64,000 nucleotides of DNA from Diprion similis (Eukaryota; Arthropoda; Insecta; Hymenoptera; Diprionidae), in contig NC_060110.1 of NCBI RefSeq assembly GCF_021155765.1, forward strand, positions 8,121,501 to 8,185,500. The letters are read 5' to 3'. The notes under the pieces were generated by a model that made no database searches, was not told the origin of the DNA, and saw only the letters and a program-made list of their open reading frames with translations. Position 1 is the first letter of the stretch; the number at the start of each line of letters is the position of its first letter. Shown in pieces: positions 37,871 to 51,200 of the stretch. The translations under genes were made by a program, and so were the position numbers.

Positions 37871-40382
37871 ATACACGTACAAACTGACGATCAGTTAACC
37901 CCTCGTGCAGGGAAATTACTTCGATCCTAGGTACTTCCCACGATTAACCAAATTCCAAGCCCAATTCACTTTAGGCAGAGAAATGTACAGGAAGTAGTAT
38001 TTCTTGCAGCTACGATTCGGCGACGCCGTACAAATCCTCAGCTAGAAACACTTAATCTCCACGTAACCCTCGCGGACAGAATTCATTGGCACAATAGCAA
38101 AGCTTTGGGGCGCGGGGCGGAATAAGGGAGGATATTCTGTGTCAGTGCGGTCGAATTTGTTGGCAAAATTCAACCCACTGTTCTTGACGCGTAAGGATAT
38201 CGCTTCACGGCTACGAGGGCTGCTCTGCTCTGGTGTTCTGGTACGGGACTTCAACTTAACTAGTTAGCAGTTCTATTGTGCTGCTCTCGTGGCCGGCCAA
38301 CAATACAGTCTAATGTGCTAAATCGCGTCAAGATTAGGCGGCAGTTAGCAACTATATACTAGCACAGCACAACCTTGCCACCTCACGTCTTACCCTCCGC
38401 TCCATTAGGCGTTCAAAACTGCGGACTAACTCCTGAAAGGTTACAACTTCGGCTCCACAGTTGATGATCTAGCAGTGCCCTCGTTGAATATTTTGGCCAA
38501 CGACACGTCGCGGTTATCGAACGTCTAGCCCCAAATCTAAATCATTGCTCAACTGAACGAAGCGTTGTACTCTCCGAAGAGAGAAAGAGAAAAGTACTTT
38601 ATCGTACCCTGTAGAAAGTTTTCTTCTCAAAACTGACCAACATTGGCTGGTGTGAACTACTAGAGAACAATTTTTGTGATGAATTCGAAAATTAAACATC
38701 AGATGGTATTACAATAATGATTTCCGATTAGATCGCCACCAAATTGTAGTTTAGAAAAGTCCACGTCACATTTTTACTTTCCGTGATAAATTATCGATAA
38801 GTTGATAAATTTATACCTGATCTACGGATGCGGGTGCAACTTACCGGCACAACCTAGGGATGTGTAAGAAAATATTTCGCATGGCAAATAAAAAAAAAAA
38901 ATTACATATATATATATAAAAGGACAAAAAAGTGAAGAAAAAATTGTAAGCAAAGAGAGCTGAATGATTGGTGGCACGATATCGTTCGTTGTACCATATT
39001 CTTCCTGGATACGACATTCGAAGGTGATAGAGGGGAGGTTATGGGGAGTCAAAGGGCCGATTTATCAACCTATCAGTGGCCATGATTGATTCGGATGTAG
39101 GAAAAGTTTGAAAAATTGAAAAGATATGTTAAACAGCGAGATGTCAATGGCAGACTCTTTCCCAGAGCTTTCTTCGCATACTTTAACACTCACCTGCGAA
39201 GCGTGAGACAGAATCACAGAGAACCATAATACATGGGTATATTTTACTCACTCTCTTCCTCGGATTTATCTACACTACAAATTTTAAAACAAGAAATTTC
39301 AATACTTTCGAGACTAGTCGACTGCTGATCATAATGTACAGACGTTAATGTACTACCCAGTAATTTGAGTAAAGATGGTGAGTTTAACTATTACATTAAA
39401 CTATAACATGATTAGAAGGATCAGCATCCTATCTAAGACCTGAAAAACGTCGATTCGACAAAAAATTTGAGTCAATAAAAGTCCAGTGTCATTTTTAAAG
39501 CAATGAAAAAATTTGAGGAACGTTCTACTGTAACCAATTTTGACGCAGTCTGAATCCGCCTTTGCAATGTGAAAACAAGAAGAAAAAGAAGAAGAGAAGA
39601 AAAGAAAGCAAACCGTAAAATGCAAGTGTCAAGGAAGAAAATGAAAATAAAGAAGAAAAACCACTGCAGAAGACGTCTTTGCCTTGCAAGCATTTCGTTA
39701 CTTAGACGATTAGCTATCGTTTACCACTTAAAATGCTCTCGAGCTGCGAGCGTCGAGAGGAAGCAGGTAACTACATGTCTATCGTTGAGTTAAAGGTGAA
39801 CTGCTTGAAGATTGACTGCTTTCCAGAGCACGATACTTACTTCTGAAAAAGTTTCGCCGTTGGTGTTGATATCGTTGTAAATATGTTTCAACATGTGTGC
39901 GTTATAATCTATAGTAACCGATATTCGGAGTAGATTTTTCGCTATTTACCAGGTCATTTACCAGCCCGTATATACAAGGATAAGGATCGTTCGATAAACT
40001 CCGTTGCAGTGTATTCGAGGTAGGATTTAGCGCGCGTCACCGCCAACTTGAGTCGAGTGTTTAGCGGCGCTAGAAACTTTGGGTACAAAGCAAATAGAGA
40101 AAGTGCTTTTGGAGGAAAGTTACGTGTAGAGGAAAACACGGCGGTAATAAATTTCTTTGCTCGCTACGTCTTGCCACTTCGCTAATGAAACAGAGTACCG
40201 GCTAATGAGCTTAATGAGAGAGTTCCACCAGTAGGTTCTACTTTATAAGGAGACCCTCTTTCATTATGCCTACTGGTCACATACACATAAGCTTCCTCCG
40301 CACGTGAGTGCATCGTATACGTTTTACTGACACCCTCTTTACTCCCAAGTATGACAAAAATTTTCTACATACACTGCGGTTT

Positions 40383-40402
40383 AAAAAAAAAAAAAAAAAA
40401 AA
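40383..40402. repeat. Poly-A run (20 nt)
   Basis: An uninterrupted A homopolymer without a recognisable retroelement body beside it. Confidence 0.9.
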
Positions 40403-41482
40403 TTGCGCATGTATACTAACACGATGGCGAGAAGAGATACTTAATTCTTTGGCTCTATTATTTACGTCATGGATCACAGATACCGTTCGATTATAAATAT
40501 TTTTGTTTCAGTTGTAACCGGACATTTGTTGAACTGATACAACCTTGATCTCAACCCTAAATCAGTTCGAAATTTGCTATTTCGATTTGAATACAGTTCG
40601 GTCTGAGGCTGAGGCTCATCCTCGTCAAGCTGGCGTTCATCTGCCCAAAAGCGAATCGAGTTTTGCTTGATGGATCGTGACTCTGCATCGTTGCACGGGA
40701 ACTGTAGAGCGGATTCTGATGCTTCCGACAGTGGACCTATTAATTACCTAGCCAGTGGTAGCTGTAATAGGCGAAATTACAGTCTATTAGGAACAGATCG
40801 TTGATGAGGCGCCGAATTCGCACAAGAACGTCATGTTTAACCGCTGTGCAGTGTTGGATCAACCGGTGTTAACGGTTTCGCTTTGTAACTAGCGTTATTT
40901 AGCAAATTACATAACCAGATATCTCGTTTCAGTCACACTACACAATGAGTTTAACATTCAAACCTGCATAGTAATTATTGATCTCGTTCTAGACATTCGG
41001 AGTACTGATTTTAGAGGGTTTTTCTTCGGGAATAAAAGGTCCAAAATGTAGGTAAAACAATCTCAATCCTTTTCATCAGCATTCAAGCATTCAATTACAA
41101 AATACTGTATCGATTTATCGTTAGATAATAATTCTTGGGTCTAACGCCATTCTGCGACTGCGGCTTGCCTGATGCAATTATACAAAACGTAGTGATGAAT
41201 ATTTATGTTCCAAAAACTTCTCGAACTCTAAAAAGCATGAAATCATAGGTCAGTCAAGCTGAAGGGTTGAAAGCACTTGGCAATCTATATTTGGCTTATT
41301 AGGGTTTCTATCGAGCAGACTTTCGGCAACGCGCGGAGCGAATTGCTGGAAAAAACTACAAAGCTTATCGTTAATAATATATAAACGAGTTTGTTGCTTC
41401 AAAAGCTTAGAACCAAAAACGTGGAGGTATGTTTGTCGTTAAGTGATGTTTGCACTATACAGCTCTTTTGACACTGTGGGGA

Positions 41483-41905
41483 ATGAGTGAAACTTTTTAT
41501 CTGAAATATCAGCTAGACTACTTGTTTTACATAAATTTTCCCGATATCGTGAAGAATCTTGATGAGAATATATCTGCAGATAAATGTAAATCACGTCAAA
41601 ATACTCCTTCAGTAATTATTCAAACAGGGGTGGCAACTTTGACTTTGATACTTCTGGCTGTTCTTGGGTGCAAGAGGACATTAATTCAAGCACTCTCGAC
41701 AAGTGATTATATCCGAGTCACAATGTACTCTGCTTTCACGACAACTTTCCCTAAATTAGATTCTCAAAAAATCATTCTCCAAGTGCCACATATCGCACGC
41801 TTTGCACCCTCTAACTATAATATGGATTGGCTGATTCTGCTCATTCAGATCGATCGGTGCAATTATTGTACCTTCAGCTCGAAACCTTCAATGACAATCT
41901 GGTGA
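41483..41905 (+). CDS. Hypothetical ORF, 140 codons, doubtful
   Basis: The plus strand is open for about 150 codons here; the first ATG gives a 140-residue product starting MSETFYLKYQLDYLFYINF. Residues of about 44-62 are hydrophobic (VIIQTGVATLTLILLAVLG). Given the local base composition, I estimate that a frame of this length is expected about 0.3 times by chance in a 64-kb window. It stands out only slightly. No domain, signal peptide, splice site or close poly(A) signal supports it. Confidence 0.2.
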   Translation: MSETFYLKYQLDYLFYINFPDIVKNLDENISADKCKSRQNTPSVIIQTGVATLTLILLAVLGCKRTLIQALSTSDYIRVTMYSAFTTTFPKLDSQKIILQVPHIARFAPSNYNMDWLILLIQIDRCNYCTFSSKPSMTIW

Positions 41906-42162
41906 TTAGATAAATCTGTGTAATTAAAAATCTCTCAGATTTTCACCCCCTTCGTTAGAAGGAGGAAATGCGAACATCGAATATCCGAGATAAGCGCTGA
42001 ATGGGTGATGCTGATATTGGCAAAGCATCACATTATCATCTCAAAACCGTTGCCACGAACATACGCATACCGTCGCTCAACTCTCACTGGTGCATTTGAC
42101 AGTTTAAGATTATTTACAGGTACGTCGCGTAGTCTCGTCGATGCGAGCGACACGCTGCCAAG

Positions 42163-42180
42163 ATATATATATATATATAT
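42163..42180. repeat. Short (TA)n run
   Basis: An AT dinucleotide run of 18 bp, continuing as an imperfect AT-rich tract to about 42,198. Confidence 0.85.
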
Positions 42181-44992
42181 AATACATATAATATATAACG
42201 GCAACCACATTAGCATTCCCTTGCTCGGTGGAACTTCAGGTTACTATATCTAGTATCCTACATATAATGCATGCATCGCCGATAGAGACGTCGAACAGTA
42301 ATGTCACCGTGTTGTATAAGCGTCGATGATTCTAGCCCTGCGGTTTAAATGCATCGTTGGTCTCACGCCTGGACAGCTAACCACGATGAAGTCGTGCACA
42401 TTATCGACTTATCATCGTCCTGCCAATTTCAGGCTAGATATCCAACTTTCAATGTTCTTTGTAGCTACCCGAGCTCCTATCCGTGTCCCGAACAAATTAG
42501 CTACATCTTATTCCATTCATGATGCATTACAATCGTACGGTAAATAAACAGGCCCTATCGATAGTCGTGAAAATGAAAAGTGCACGGCCCAATTATTTAA
42601 CAACCATATCCAACCAGCTTTGTATATTAGATAATTTTGAGCAAGAGAGAAGTCCAAACTAACAACTGTTCCATGCAGGCCAGTGAAACTTTCAACAATT
42701 TTCAGGTTGTTGAAAGAAAATTGTCGGTCTTTTTGATAGTCAGGTTCAATTTTATTGATTAAGAAGTTCTCCTTTACAGCCTTCATAGAGTAAACTATTT
42801 TATTTTGTGACTGTGTACACTGGTTCGGCCAGAATCCATACAGTTGTTGGGCTCGTCTATTGTTTGCTGGCTATAATACTACACGCCAGATATTGCTCCC
42901 ATGTGTACTCGCCAATGGTTAATTAGCCAGCATCCAGGATGCACCAGCATCGAGTTACGTTGGCATCAAATCGCCTGTAGCCAGAGGCCGTACGACTCCA
43001 GCAGGAAGGAGGTAGGATTAATCAGGAATCTCCATTTGAACCAATCAATTCTCACCTACTCAGCCGTTCGGAGTTGTCCGTCAGGAATACAACGTTCAAC
43101 TATCATTTATCAAGATGGATTATGCCACGTCTAAAATATTCCATGTTCCTGACGGTACTCGGAATCTGTCTCATTTCCTCTTCACTCTCTTTACTCCTGA
43201 GTGAAGCACCTGATCCTTGATACTCGTGACGCTTGTCAATTGCCTCTTGTGAGAAATCTGTGATAGCTGAACTTGATGCAATGATGAAGTTTGTACACTG
43301 ATGGAGCTGTCCAATCCTTACAGTTCACTTTCGCCGTGTTGAAGCTTGAGCTGATTAGTCAGGGTACGTTGATGCTTTCTGACACACATTTACGTCTAAG
43401 TTCACGTCAATTAACGCATCCAAGATCAAGAGTAGTTAGAAGGAAAGTAAAGAATGTGAAACCGAAAATTAAAGGAATTTTCATCTGCATTTGCACGAAT
43501 TGTACTAAAATGTTTGAGTAGTTATTTCTGAAGTCCACGGCTTTTAAAAAGCAGAATTATAATTTTGACTTGTCTAAGGAAACCGAAGAGTTTAAAGGTT
43601 TGTTGGTTGACTGTTTCGCGTAAAAGAATCAAGGTTTAAAATAAAGCTTACATTGTTGTTTTAGTTCGAACTTTATCTTCTAGGTTTGAGAAATTGTAAA
43701 TACCCCCAAAATATTGCGAATAATCGCTCAAAGTTATAACGGAAAAACAATCTTGTTCTATTTTTTCTGCCGTCGCTGCCACGATATTGAGATTATGTTT
43801 TCTTCAAGTCCTAAGGGTCCAATTAATGTATTGATTCTCCCGAATATCAATTCTGAGAAGAAAAGGTTCTCGCCCCAACAATCGAAAAAAAAAGAAAAAA
43901 TCAACCAAACCCCTTCAAATTTTTAGAACAATATCTTAGCCAACTGTAAAAAATATAAGAATGAATTTGTTTATTCCCTCAATCAACGTTATTTTATGAC
44001 GAGAAAACGATTGCACACGATCTTGAGTCATTGCGATCAACTGATCAAAAGTGACGGATGAAATACGAAAAAATCTCGATGTATTTTCTAGCTCTTAATT
44101 TACAGAATTTCTGGATGTCTTTTCTGAATTTTCGCGGATCCAATTAGTGGGTAAAGACTTTCTACAATTCAGTGAAAATTGTACATCATGAAATTGTTTG
44201 AGACCCTGCAGTATTTACGTATTATTAACAAGCGATTGTAAGTGATGTTCGAATCAAAAAGTAGAGGTCAACCTTCATTGGTATTCGCAGTGGCTGGTCC
44301 TACGATGTTACGGCTGCCATTTCAGGATTTTTCGAAGCCTCAGTAGTGAAAAGAGGATTTTCACGCTGTATATCCTCTGGGGCAAACAACTGGATTGTCT
44401 CTTGTTGGAAATGTCAATAAACGTACAGATCAGAAGGGATGACATTCGTTCGTCTGCCTCCTCTGATTTCATATCGTTTTGTTCTTTATTAATCTTAGTT
44501 GTACAATACTTTAATAAGAAAGACATTCAACAATTGATATCCTTGTCTGGTTGAAAACTGCGCCCTCCGTCATTATGCGCTTGGAAGTCGAGACTCGTTT
44601 ATGCCATCCTCGTCTCTGCATTGATAATAATTCACACAAGTCAATCCTTCGTATATTATATGATAATAAATTATGATGTATCCTGGGATATCTTTTCACG
44701 ACTGAAAAACAGTATTTTTCAGATGCTAGTTATAATTCTATAACAAATGTATGCAAACTTAACGAGGATGTCCTGATTATATTACAGATATCACTTCGCT
44801 TTGGATGATAAAATAGTTTTCTGCATAGTATTATTTGGAAAAGTGATATTTTTTATTATACTCGAATATGCAATGGTAGTATCAATCGTGAACTGCTTTT
44901 ACTTTCAGAGAGTACAATTCATGCCTAGTTCGCTTGGTCAAAACTTGTCAAACCAAGAACGATAATGAGCAAATGAAACACAACCAATAAAT

Positions 44993-45062
44993 GATTTTAA
45001 GCGATTTCACGCGATTACACATGATTTCAAGTAATCTCAACTGCTTTCAAGTAATTTTAAAG
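44993..45062 (+). repeat. Degenerate 10-bp tandem repeat, unit GATTTCAAGT
   Basis: Seven consecutive ten-base units can be laid out without gaps: GATTTTAAGC, GATTTCACGC, GATTACACAT, GATTTCAAGT, AATCTCAACT, GCTTTCAAGT, AATTTTAAAG. A further GATTTCAACAAG lies at about 45,087. The exact 10-bp register is the clearest of all arrays in this window. The unit is close to that of the 7.3-kb array and to the reverse complement of the 37.6-kb array. Confidence 0.7.
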
Positions 45063-45304
45063 TGACCGCTTTCCAAAGTGGTTGGCGATTTCAACAAGTC
45101 AATACCCCTCGCCTGTATAACGCTGCTGTCGGTAATTGCATCGGTATTGCTATTCCAATATGAATATCGTAGTGCTCATCGTGAATATATTAATATATTA
45201 AATATCGTACATAGAATACCGGCGTGATTTCAAATATAAAACGAAATAGTCCGTTTCTCTCTCGACAAAGCTTCCATGGCAATTTGATTAAATGCAGTGT
45301 CTAA

Positions 45305-45550
45305 TATATATTATGCACACCTGTATTCAAACCGCACGTCGGAACCTCTTCGTCTGACTTTCACGGGCGTCTTGAGCAGACATTTACAAGCATCGGTGAG
45401 GATCTTGCAGAGTTTCTGGAATCTTGCCTGCACCTTGAAACCTCAAAGGCCCTCGATAGAGAGTCAGACCGGAGCGTTGGGCGCCACAACGACACGACAC
45501 TGCTGCAAGGGTGTGGCGGACTCTTTGACAAGATGACGTCTGACGTGTAA
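45305..45550 (+). CDS. Candidate exon-like open frame without ATG, unknown product
   Basis: A GC-richer block (about 45,330-45,620) is open in three frames. The plus frame ending at the TAA of 45,548-45,550 is the most protein-like. It runs about 81 codons, with an acidic, helical middle (LEQTFTSIGEDLAEFLE) and a polar tail ending in DKMTSDV. There is no initiating ATG near its head, so it would have to be a terminal exon. No strong pyrimidine tract precedes any in-frame AG. I recognise no family. The competing frames on both strands weaken the call. Confidence 0.25.
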   Translation, partial: YILCTPVFKPHVGTSSSDFHGRLEQTFTSIGEDLAEFLESCLHLETSKALDRESDRSVGRHNDTTLLQGCGGLFDKMTSDV

Positions 45551-48500
45551 TTTCCTAAAGGCACCTCTCGTCGTGTGTCCCTCTTACTCTTTCCCCGAGA
45601 ATCGGGCTGAGCGAGCAATCGATGAACGCGAAGGGATAGTACATAAATGTGTGGTATATACAGGACCTGTAGAATTCTCTCGTTACTAGAAACGCGAATT
45701 TGTTGCTACCCCTGCCGAGTCACTGTGAATCGAGTATCTGCAAGCTGTTTCGATATATGACTGCTGTTCGGTTACCTGTTTCTTAGCATTGAAAAATCAA
45801 TGTCTCCGTTTATCCTTCGGTTAGTTGTTATTTGTCTTGCAACCATGTATAATTCATCGTTTAAATCTCACTGATTGAACGTAACTAAATTTATCATTCG
45901 TTGATTCAAATTTAGCGAGATGAATTTGAAGTGAGAAAATATTATGGCGAGAAAGGAATCGAGCAGACTGAAGGATGATTTCAAAGGACGTGCCATAAAT
46001 ACTCGGTGCTTGCGTGGTGATGAGGCTCGTCTCTTGTTTTCTAAAAAAATTTCTGAATAATTCATTCCAGTTGAACTAGTTAAGATCTTAAAGTCCAATT
46101 TCTGACGGTGCAAATTTTGTTGATCAAAAGGCCAAGAGTCATCTTTCGCGTACCTGAAGTACCGCCTACTAAATTACTCACCCTACCTACGTCCCGAGGG
46201 ACTTAATTCTGTTATGACTTATTGGACTGCTGAAATTTGACAAAAATTTGTGGCTATTTATTTGCTAATTCTGTGAAGCTGTTTTACTCTACTCATAATT
46301 ACGAATTCCCTCAAGGCATAAAATTAGTCAAGAGGTTTTCGCCCGTTTAACTTAACGTTTACTCTAAAGTATTTTGTAGATTGCTCTTCACTCGATGTAA
46401 ATAACCACGTAATAAACAAGGAGGAAAAACTGACTGGCCTAGACGCACCAGTCCTAAATTTTTTTTTGCTATTTCCGTCATTACGAAAATTCAAAGGTTC
46501 AGACAATAGAATGTAGGAATATAGGCTATAGCATATGCAAATGCCTGGGAAGGGCTGTAGTATATAGGTTGGTCATAAATTGGTGGTACATATGCATAAA
46601 AGTCGAGGATAGGGAAGCGCATGCTGGCTTAAGCCAACTTGCACGTCCATGCCGTCATAAACAAGGAAACTGTTTCTATTAGGCGTAGTTTTAAATGCAT
46701 AGTCTCAAGTGTATTTCAAGCATTCAAAATGCAGATACCGAGCAGAGCTGACACACTTGTAACAACTTGAGGGTCGGTTATTCCTTAGTGGAAAAGAATA
46801 GAGTATGGCTAGGTTCGAGCTTACTTTTGCGTTTAGAACAACGAGAATAAGGGATTCTTGATTGAGGTAATTGAGATAAATATGGGTTTCGAAGGTGAAA
46901 TAACACCCCGTAATTTGTTGATTGTGAACCTATGCGTGGTGTCGGGAAATAAAGACGGAATCTGTTGTATTGAAGATGGATCAGAAGTGTCGCGAATGAA
47001 CAGAAGGAAGTGTAAGTGAGTGCGGAAAGCAAAATGCAGGATCAGGGTTCTACGAATAAGAGGTGATAATCAGGGGTGCATAGGATATGCGAGGGATTGT
47101 ATAGCCTGTCGAAATGGAGAGGCTTTTAGATGAGAGGGATAAAAGTCAAAGTATGAATAATAGAGGAGGGTGAAATGGCGATGAGCACGTAACGCGCTCA
47201 TCTGCCAATGTTCATTTCAGGACATCACTGGCTTTTTGTCATTCTAACTTTTCAAATTATAGTAAATAAAAGTGCTGCTAAGAAAAATCAACAAAATCAT
47301 AATTATATAAAATTACAGAGCAACTACAATCACGCAAGTAAAAGTTTTGAACAAAAAATGCCTTGTTTTGGAAGTAACTTGCTGATGGATCGCATAATTT
47401 TTTTTAAAATCTGATCAATCCTAACTAAAAAAAACTGCGCTGATTGAGATGAAGATCATCAGGATCCGTTGATTTGTCGCCTGATATTACCGGACAAAAA
47501 TTGATCACAAACACACACATGTCGACACATCATCTGAAAAAAGTGCTAAATAATTATATAGTACTCAAAAATCTTGAAATTAATTGAAAACTCAACTTTT
47601 TATTTTCAGAATGATGATAATAATATTTTCACTTAGAAAAGCCAGAGGTGCGGAAAAAAAGGCAGACAAAATTGAGGTGGAGTTTTGATATTCAATTCAG
47701 GCTGCAAAATCAGGTTGCAAAACGGCAAAAAAAAATTTCAGTTACGGTCAACGACAACGGTCAGTCGAAACTTAAAATTGGTCTCAAGTACGGTGAACTT
47801 TTGAAAGCTTTAATTTTACTTTGATAGTGGCACATCTGCAGTCACCTGCCCCAGCGGGACGTCGATGCGACGACAGTTTAATTACTGTTACAGCCCCCCT
47901 TCGCGACACGTAAAGCAATTTTTTAACACTTACGCCGTACGCTGATGGGTTTGGTCGCGAGAAAACCCTTTTTTTTTCTTCTTCTTTTTTTCTAGAATAT
48001 AATTTGAAAATTATGTCAGACTGTTTGGGGTTTAATTATACGAAACAGAAAAGTTGTTTTACATTTCCATTGCGAGAGTATATATATAACTATCTATTGT
48101 ACCTCATTGTTCACGTAGATTTGAAAAGCTTATTTCAGCTTCCAGAGATTTGAGTACAACTATAAATAAAAGGATCAACATTAGCGGTTACAGTTGAATT
48201 TAGCTTGCACGAATTATACAAATCCTTGCACAAATCCTGTCGGCTTAGCCGAACCGTTGCAGTGTAACCCAAGTTTAACCCGCGGGCAGCGATTTCGGTA
48301 AGTTTGAATGCATGAAAGTTTGGATTTTTTCAATTACAAGGCGTTTTTTTTCTACCCTTCGATTCTACGCTTTGTTTTCACAGTTTTCATGCACGCGGCA
48401 ATTGGTCTATATACATATACCTGTGCAATTACCTTCGTGCCCGGAGTAAAATACTCGGACTTCGAAACTCACTACAGCATACGGTTAACTGATCAATTTG

Positions 48501-50880
48501 CGTAGGTATTCATTAGTTAGCTCCTAACTCGTTATCACAGTCCAGTTGATAATTATATTGTTGGTACTGCATGAATGTGGTTTTCCGCGGTACAGGTTTC
48601 CAGCTTCATACTTTTGCATCTGCCAGCCATTTAACGCTTGGATAATTCTCGTTAGAGAATTGTGGTATTATTAATTTAAGTGATCGATCCATGATAACTA
48701 GACGAATAATTATTAGTCAACGGAGTATAATCATGGGATGGGAACGTAATTTTCCCGCGTGACTGATCCGAAATGAATGAAGCAAAAATAACGGCGTACT
48801 CTGAAGTGAGTTTTAATTAATTTTCTTATTGTGTGGATACCCACCGTCAAGCAGCACTCATCCGAGATGAAAGGGACAATCCAATATTCGTAATTCCATC
48901 AAACCCTCAAGACTCAGCTTGACGTGCTTCGGTTAAACTTCTCGTGATAAATGACGGGCTAATTCTTAGATAATAATTCTATCAAGAGCTCCGCATACCG
49001 TGCCTATCGCTTTACCAACTGGGGATTAATTAGACGGTAGACGCGTAGATATATATTATTATAGCTGCGTAACTGTATGCGTATGCGTATGCGTATAGTG
49101 TACTGTCTACATGAAGAGAGAGAATAGTCATATCGTGGGATGCAATGATGGATGGCGGACGTCGTGTACGTCACCGTAATTCGTATTTGGTAATTTGGAA
49201 CGCAGAGAATCCAAATTGGATAAAGCCGTTGACTGTAACAGGAATGAAGATCATGCACTGACGTAGGTATCTCCGTTGATGACTGCTACTCGGTTGCGCT
49301 CATCTGCATTTATATCTTACTGTCCAGTTCCCAACTTTAGTTGGATTCGCTACGTCGAATGGTTCGCTATTAGATTTGACGCTTTCGACTAATTTTAAGG
49401 GTTGGAAACTACGCTGTGAAATGAAGACGCATTCGCAAATATAATCCGATTGAATCCGCGAGAAATATCATTCTTTGATGAAAACGTAAATGTACCGGTT
49501 TATGGTGACTTGTATCACATCATTGCATGAATTTGTTTTGATGCTGGAGCTAGTGCAAATACGAATATCTAAATTATTGGCAATCGTTGTTGAAAATGCT
49601 TTTAACATCGTGGTTGGAAACCAGTTTTGTTCAACCGTGTCTTTTCATCCTCTGCAGCCTCAGAAGATCCGAATTAAATAAATTACGAGTTCTTGCCAAA
49701 AATTGCGTATTCTACGATAAGCTGCTCGCATGAAGATATTGTGAATTCCGGATATACGTGAGCATATGAAGGACTTTCGAGTTAGCAAGGTAATTAATAA
49801 AACACCGAAAGCATAGGGACTTGGAATTGGAACAGAAAGCGTGAATACATCAGCGTCGAGTGGATCATTTTTAAGGCATTGTATTATCAGTGGATGTTTG
49901 TATAATAGGAATGCTTTGAGAGGTCGAGGGGTGGGTGCTACTCGAGTTAACAATAATTCCAAAACCCAGGCGTGAAGCACACATACTTGACTCTCGTATC
50001 TGCTAATTACCTGATTATACTCTTCCCTCAACCAGTCATAGCTCTAACTTATTCAAACGAAACGATCGGCTGATCTGCTCTTATCTGAAGAGATAGTTTC
50101 CGTAAATACTTATGAGTTTATGCATCTCGCATAGCGAATATACATGAACCTCACAAGTTTTTACTCAGATACACTGCACGTACTGTACAGAAAAGGGACA
50201 TAAAGATCAAGTTTCAATTTGTTTCTAACGCACCGCGTAAGAGAAAGGAATCGTCAAACATAACGAAGGAGAATGCACTAATCGATAAGCCTTGTTCACC
50301 CGTTTGGCGTGTAATTACGTTGATTCGATTCTCACGAATTGGAACTGCACTTGTACAAGGTAGGTATGAATAGAAACCAAAGCTGAACGTTTCAAACTGT
50401 GTGGAGGTTGAATCGCTTAGTTTAAATCCAACGAGATTGAATTTGAGTTTTCTGAATAGTCGACGACATTCTTGCGACTCTATACAAAACCATCGATTGT
50501 GATATACTACATTGGCAATCCTTGAGAATTAGAGCAACAGATAATGTCGTTACGTGGCTAACATTTCACACCATGACACCAGAAATCTATAAATTCAGCA
50601 TATGTTCTTAATGTCCATGTAATCAGTTTGCAAAAAGTGTCAATCAAAGTATGCATGATTAATTTTCAATCAGGCGTACTTAATACAGGGTGGTACTTTA
50701 AACCGGAACCGTGCATGAACATTGTGTTGAAAAATGTGGAAGCAGCATGAGATGTGCAACGATGTATTCAGGTACGTGTGCAGACGTGGCCATTGTTACT
50801 CCACAGTGGCATAATGAATGGCTAATTAGCGCTAGCGCGAAGTAGGAACAAGTATTGTTAGTCGGTGGATATGTACATGA
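45551..50880. other. Gene desert segment
   Basis: No gene is visible. A (GTATGC)n hexanucleotide run lies at 49,075-49,096. The minus-strand frame at 49,660-50,031 (123 codons, no ATG at its head) has no recognisable motif. A sequence near 46,147 resembles the middle of miR-275 but not its seed, and was rejected. Confidence 0.55.
49075..49096 (+). repeat. (GTATGC)n hexanucleotide microsatellite
   Basis: Three perfect copies of GTATGC plus a partial fourth (22 bp). It lies in otherwise unremarkable AT-rich DNA. Confidence 0.85.
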
Positions 50881-51200
50881 GGAACGATTACTTGACGATT
50901 CGACGTAGACGCCGAGAGCCGGGTGGTTAGCGTCCGTCGCAAGGACTTTGTTGGCTCAGTCAGATTATACAATGACGCGAGAACAGAAGACGAGGAAGCG
51001 AGGGTGGCATTGCATAGAAAATGAGAGGTGGAAGTGGACTGGGAAAGGTAAAAAGAGGTAAAACGAAGGAGCCGCGACCGAGCGAACCAGTCCTTGATTC
51101 CCTATTGTTTCTCAACTCATTAGTTTCAAGATGGCGCCTAATCTTATTTATAGCCCCTTCCGTTTTTGGGATCCCCAGGACTTGCTTGCTCCTCTCCAAT
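50881..51200 (+). other. GC-richer, promoter- or exon-like block
   Basis: This block is GC-richer than its flanks and has short open frames on both strands. It contains CAAGATGGCGCC at about 51,128-51,139, a word matching the AAGATGGCG core of YY1/Pho-like sites and also a good context for an ATG (51,131). The frame from that ATG is open for 65 codons (MAPNLIYSPFRFWD...) with no recognisable domain. A TTATTTATAG stretch follows. It could be a promoter with first exon, or coincidence. Confidence 0.3.

Larger units (their letters stand above)
37871..44992. other. Gene desert segment
   Basis: No secure gene. Simple sequence includes a run of 20 A at 40,383-40,402, a TA run at 42,163-42,180 and purine-rich DNA at about 39,575-39,660. 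A minus-strand frame at 38,042-38,254 has fairly protein-like composition and is GC-richer, but it lacks an ATG and a proper 3' splice site. The 41,483-41,905 ORF is listed separately. Confidence 0.55.

Noticed and set aside
38042-38254. A fairly protein-like minus-strand frame in a GC-richer patch
   Set aside because: It has no ATG at its head, no pyrimidine tract before it and no recognised family, so it was not listed as a gene.
46144-46166. A sequence resembling insect miR-275 (shared GTACCTGAAGTA core)
   Set aside because: The seed region differs, no partner arm folds back, and no miR-305-like sequence lies nearby.
49660-50031. A 123-codon minus-strand frame
   Set aside because: No ATG near the head and no recognised motif; the hydrophobic patches do not form a coherent membrane protein.
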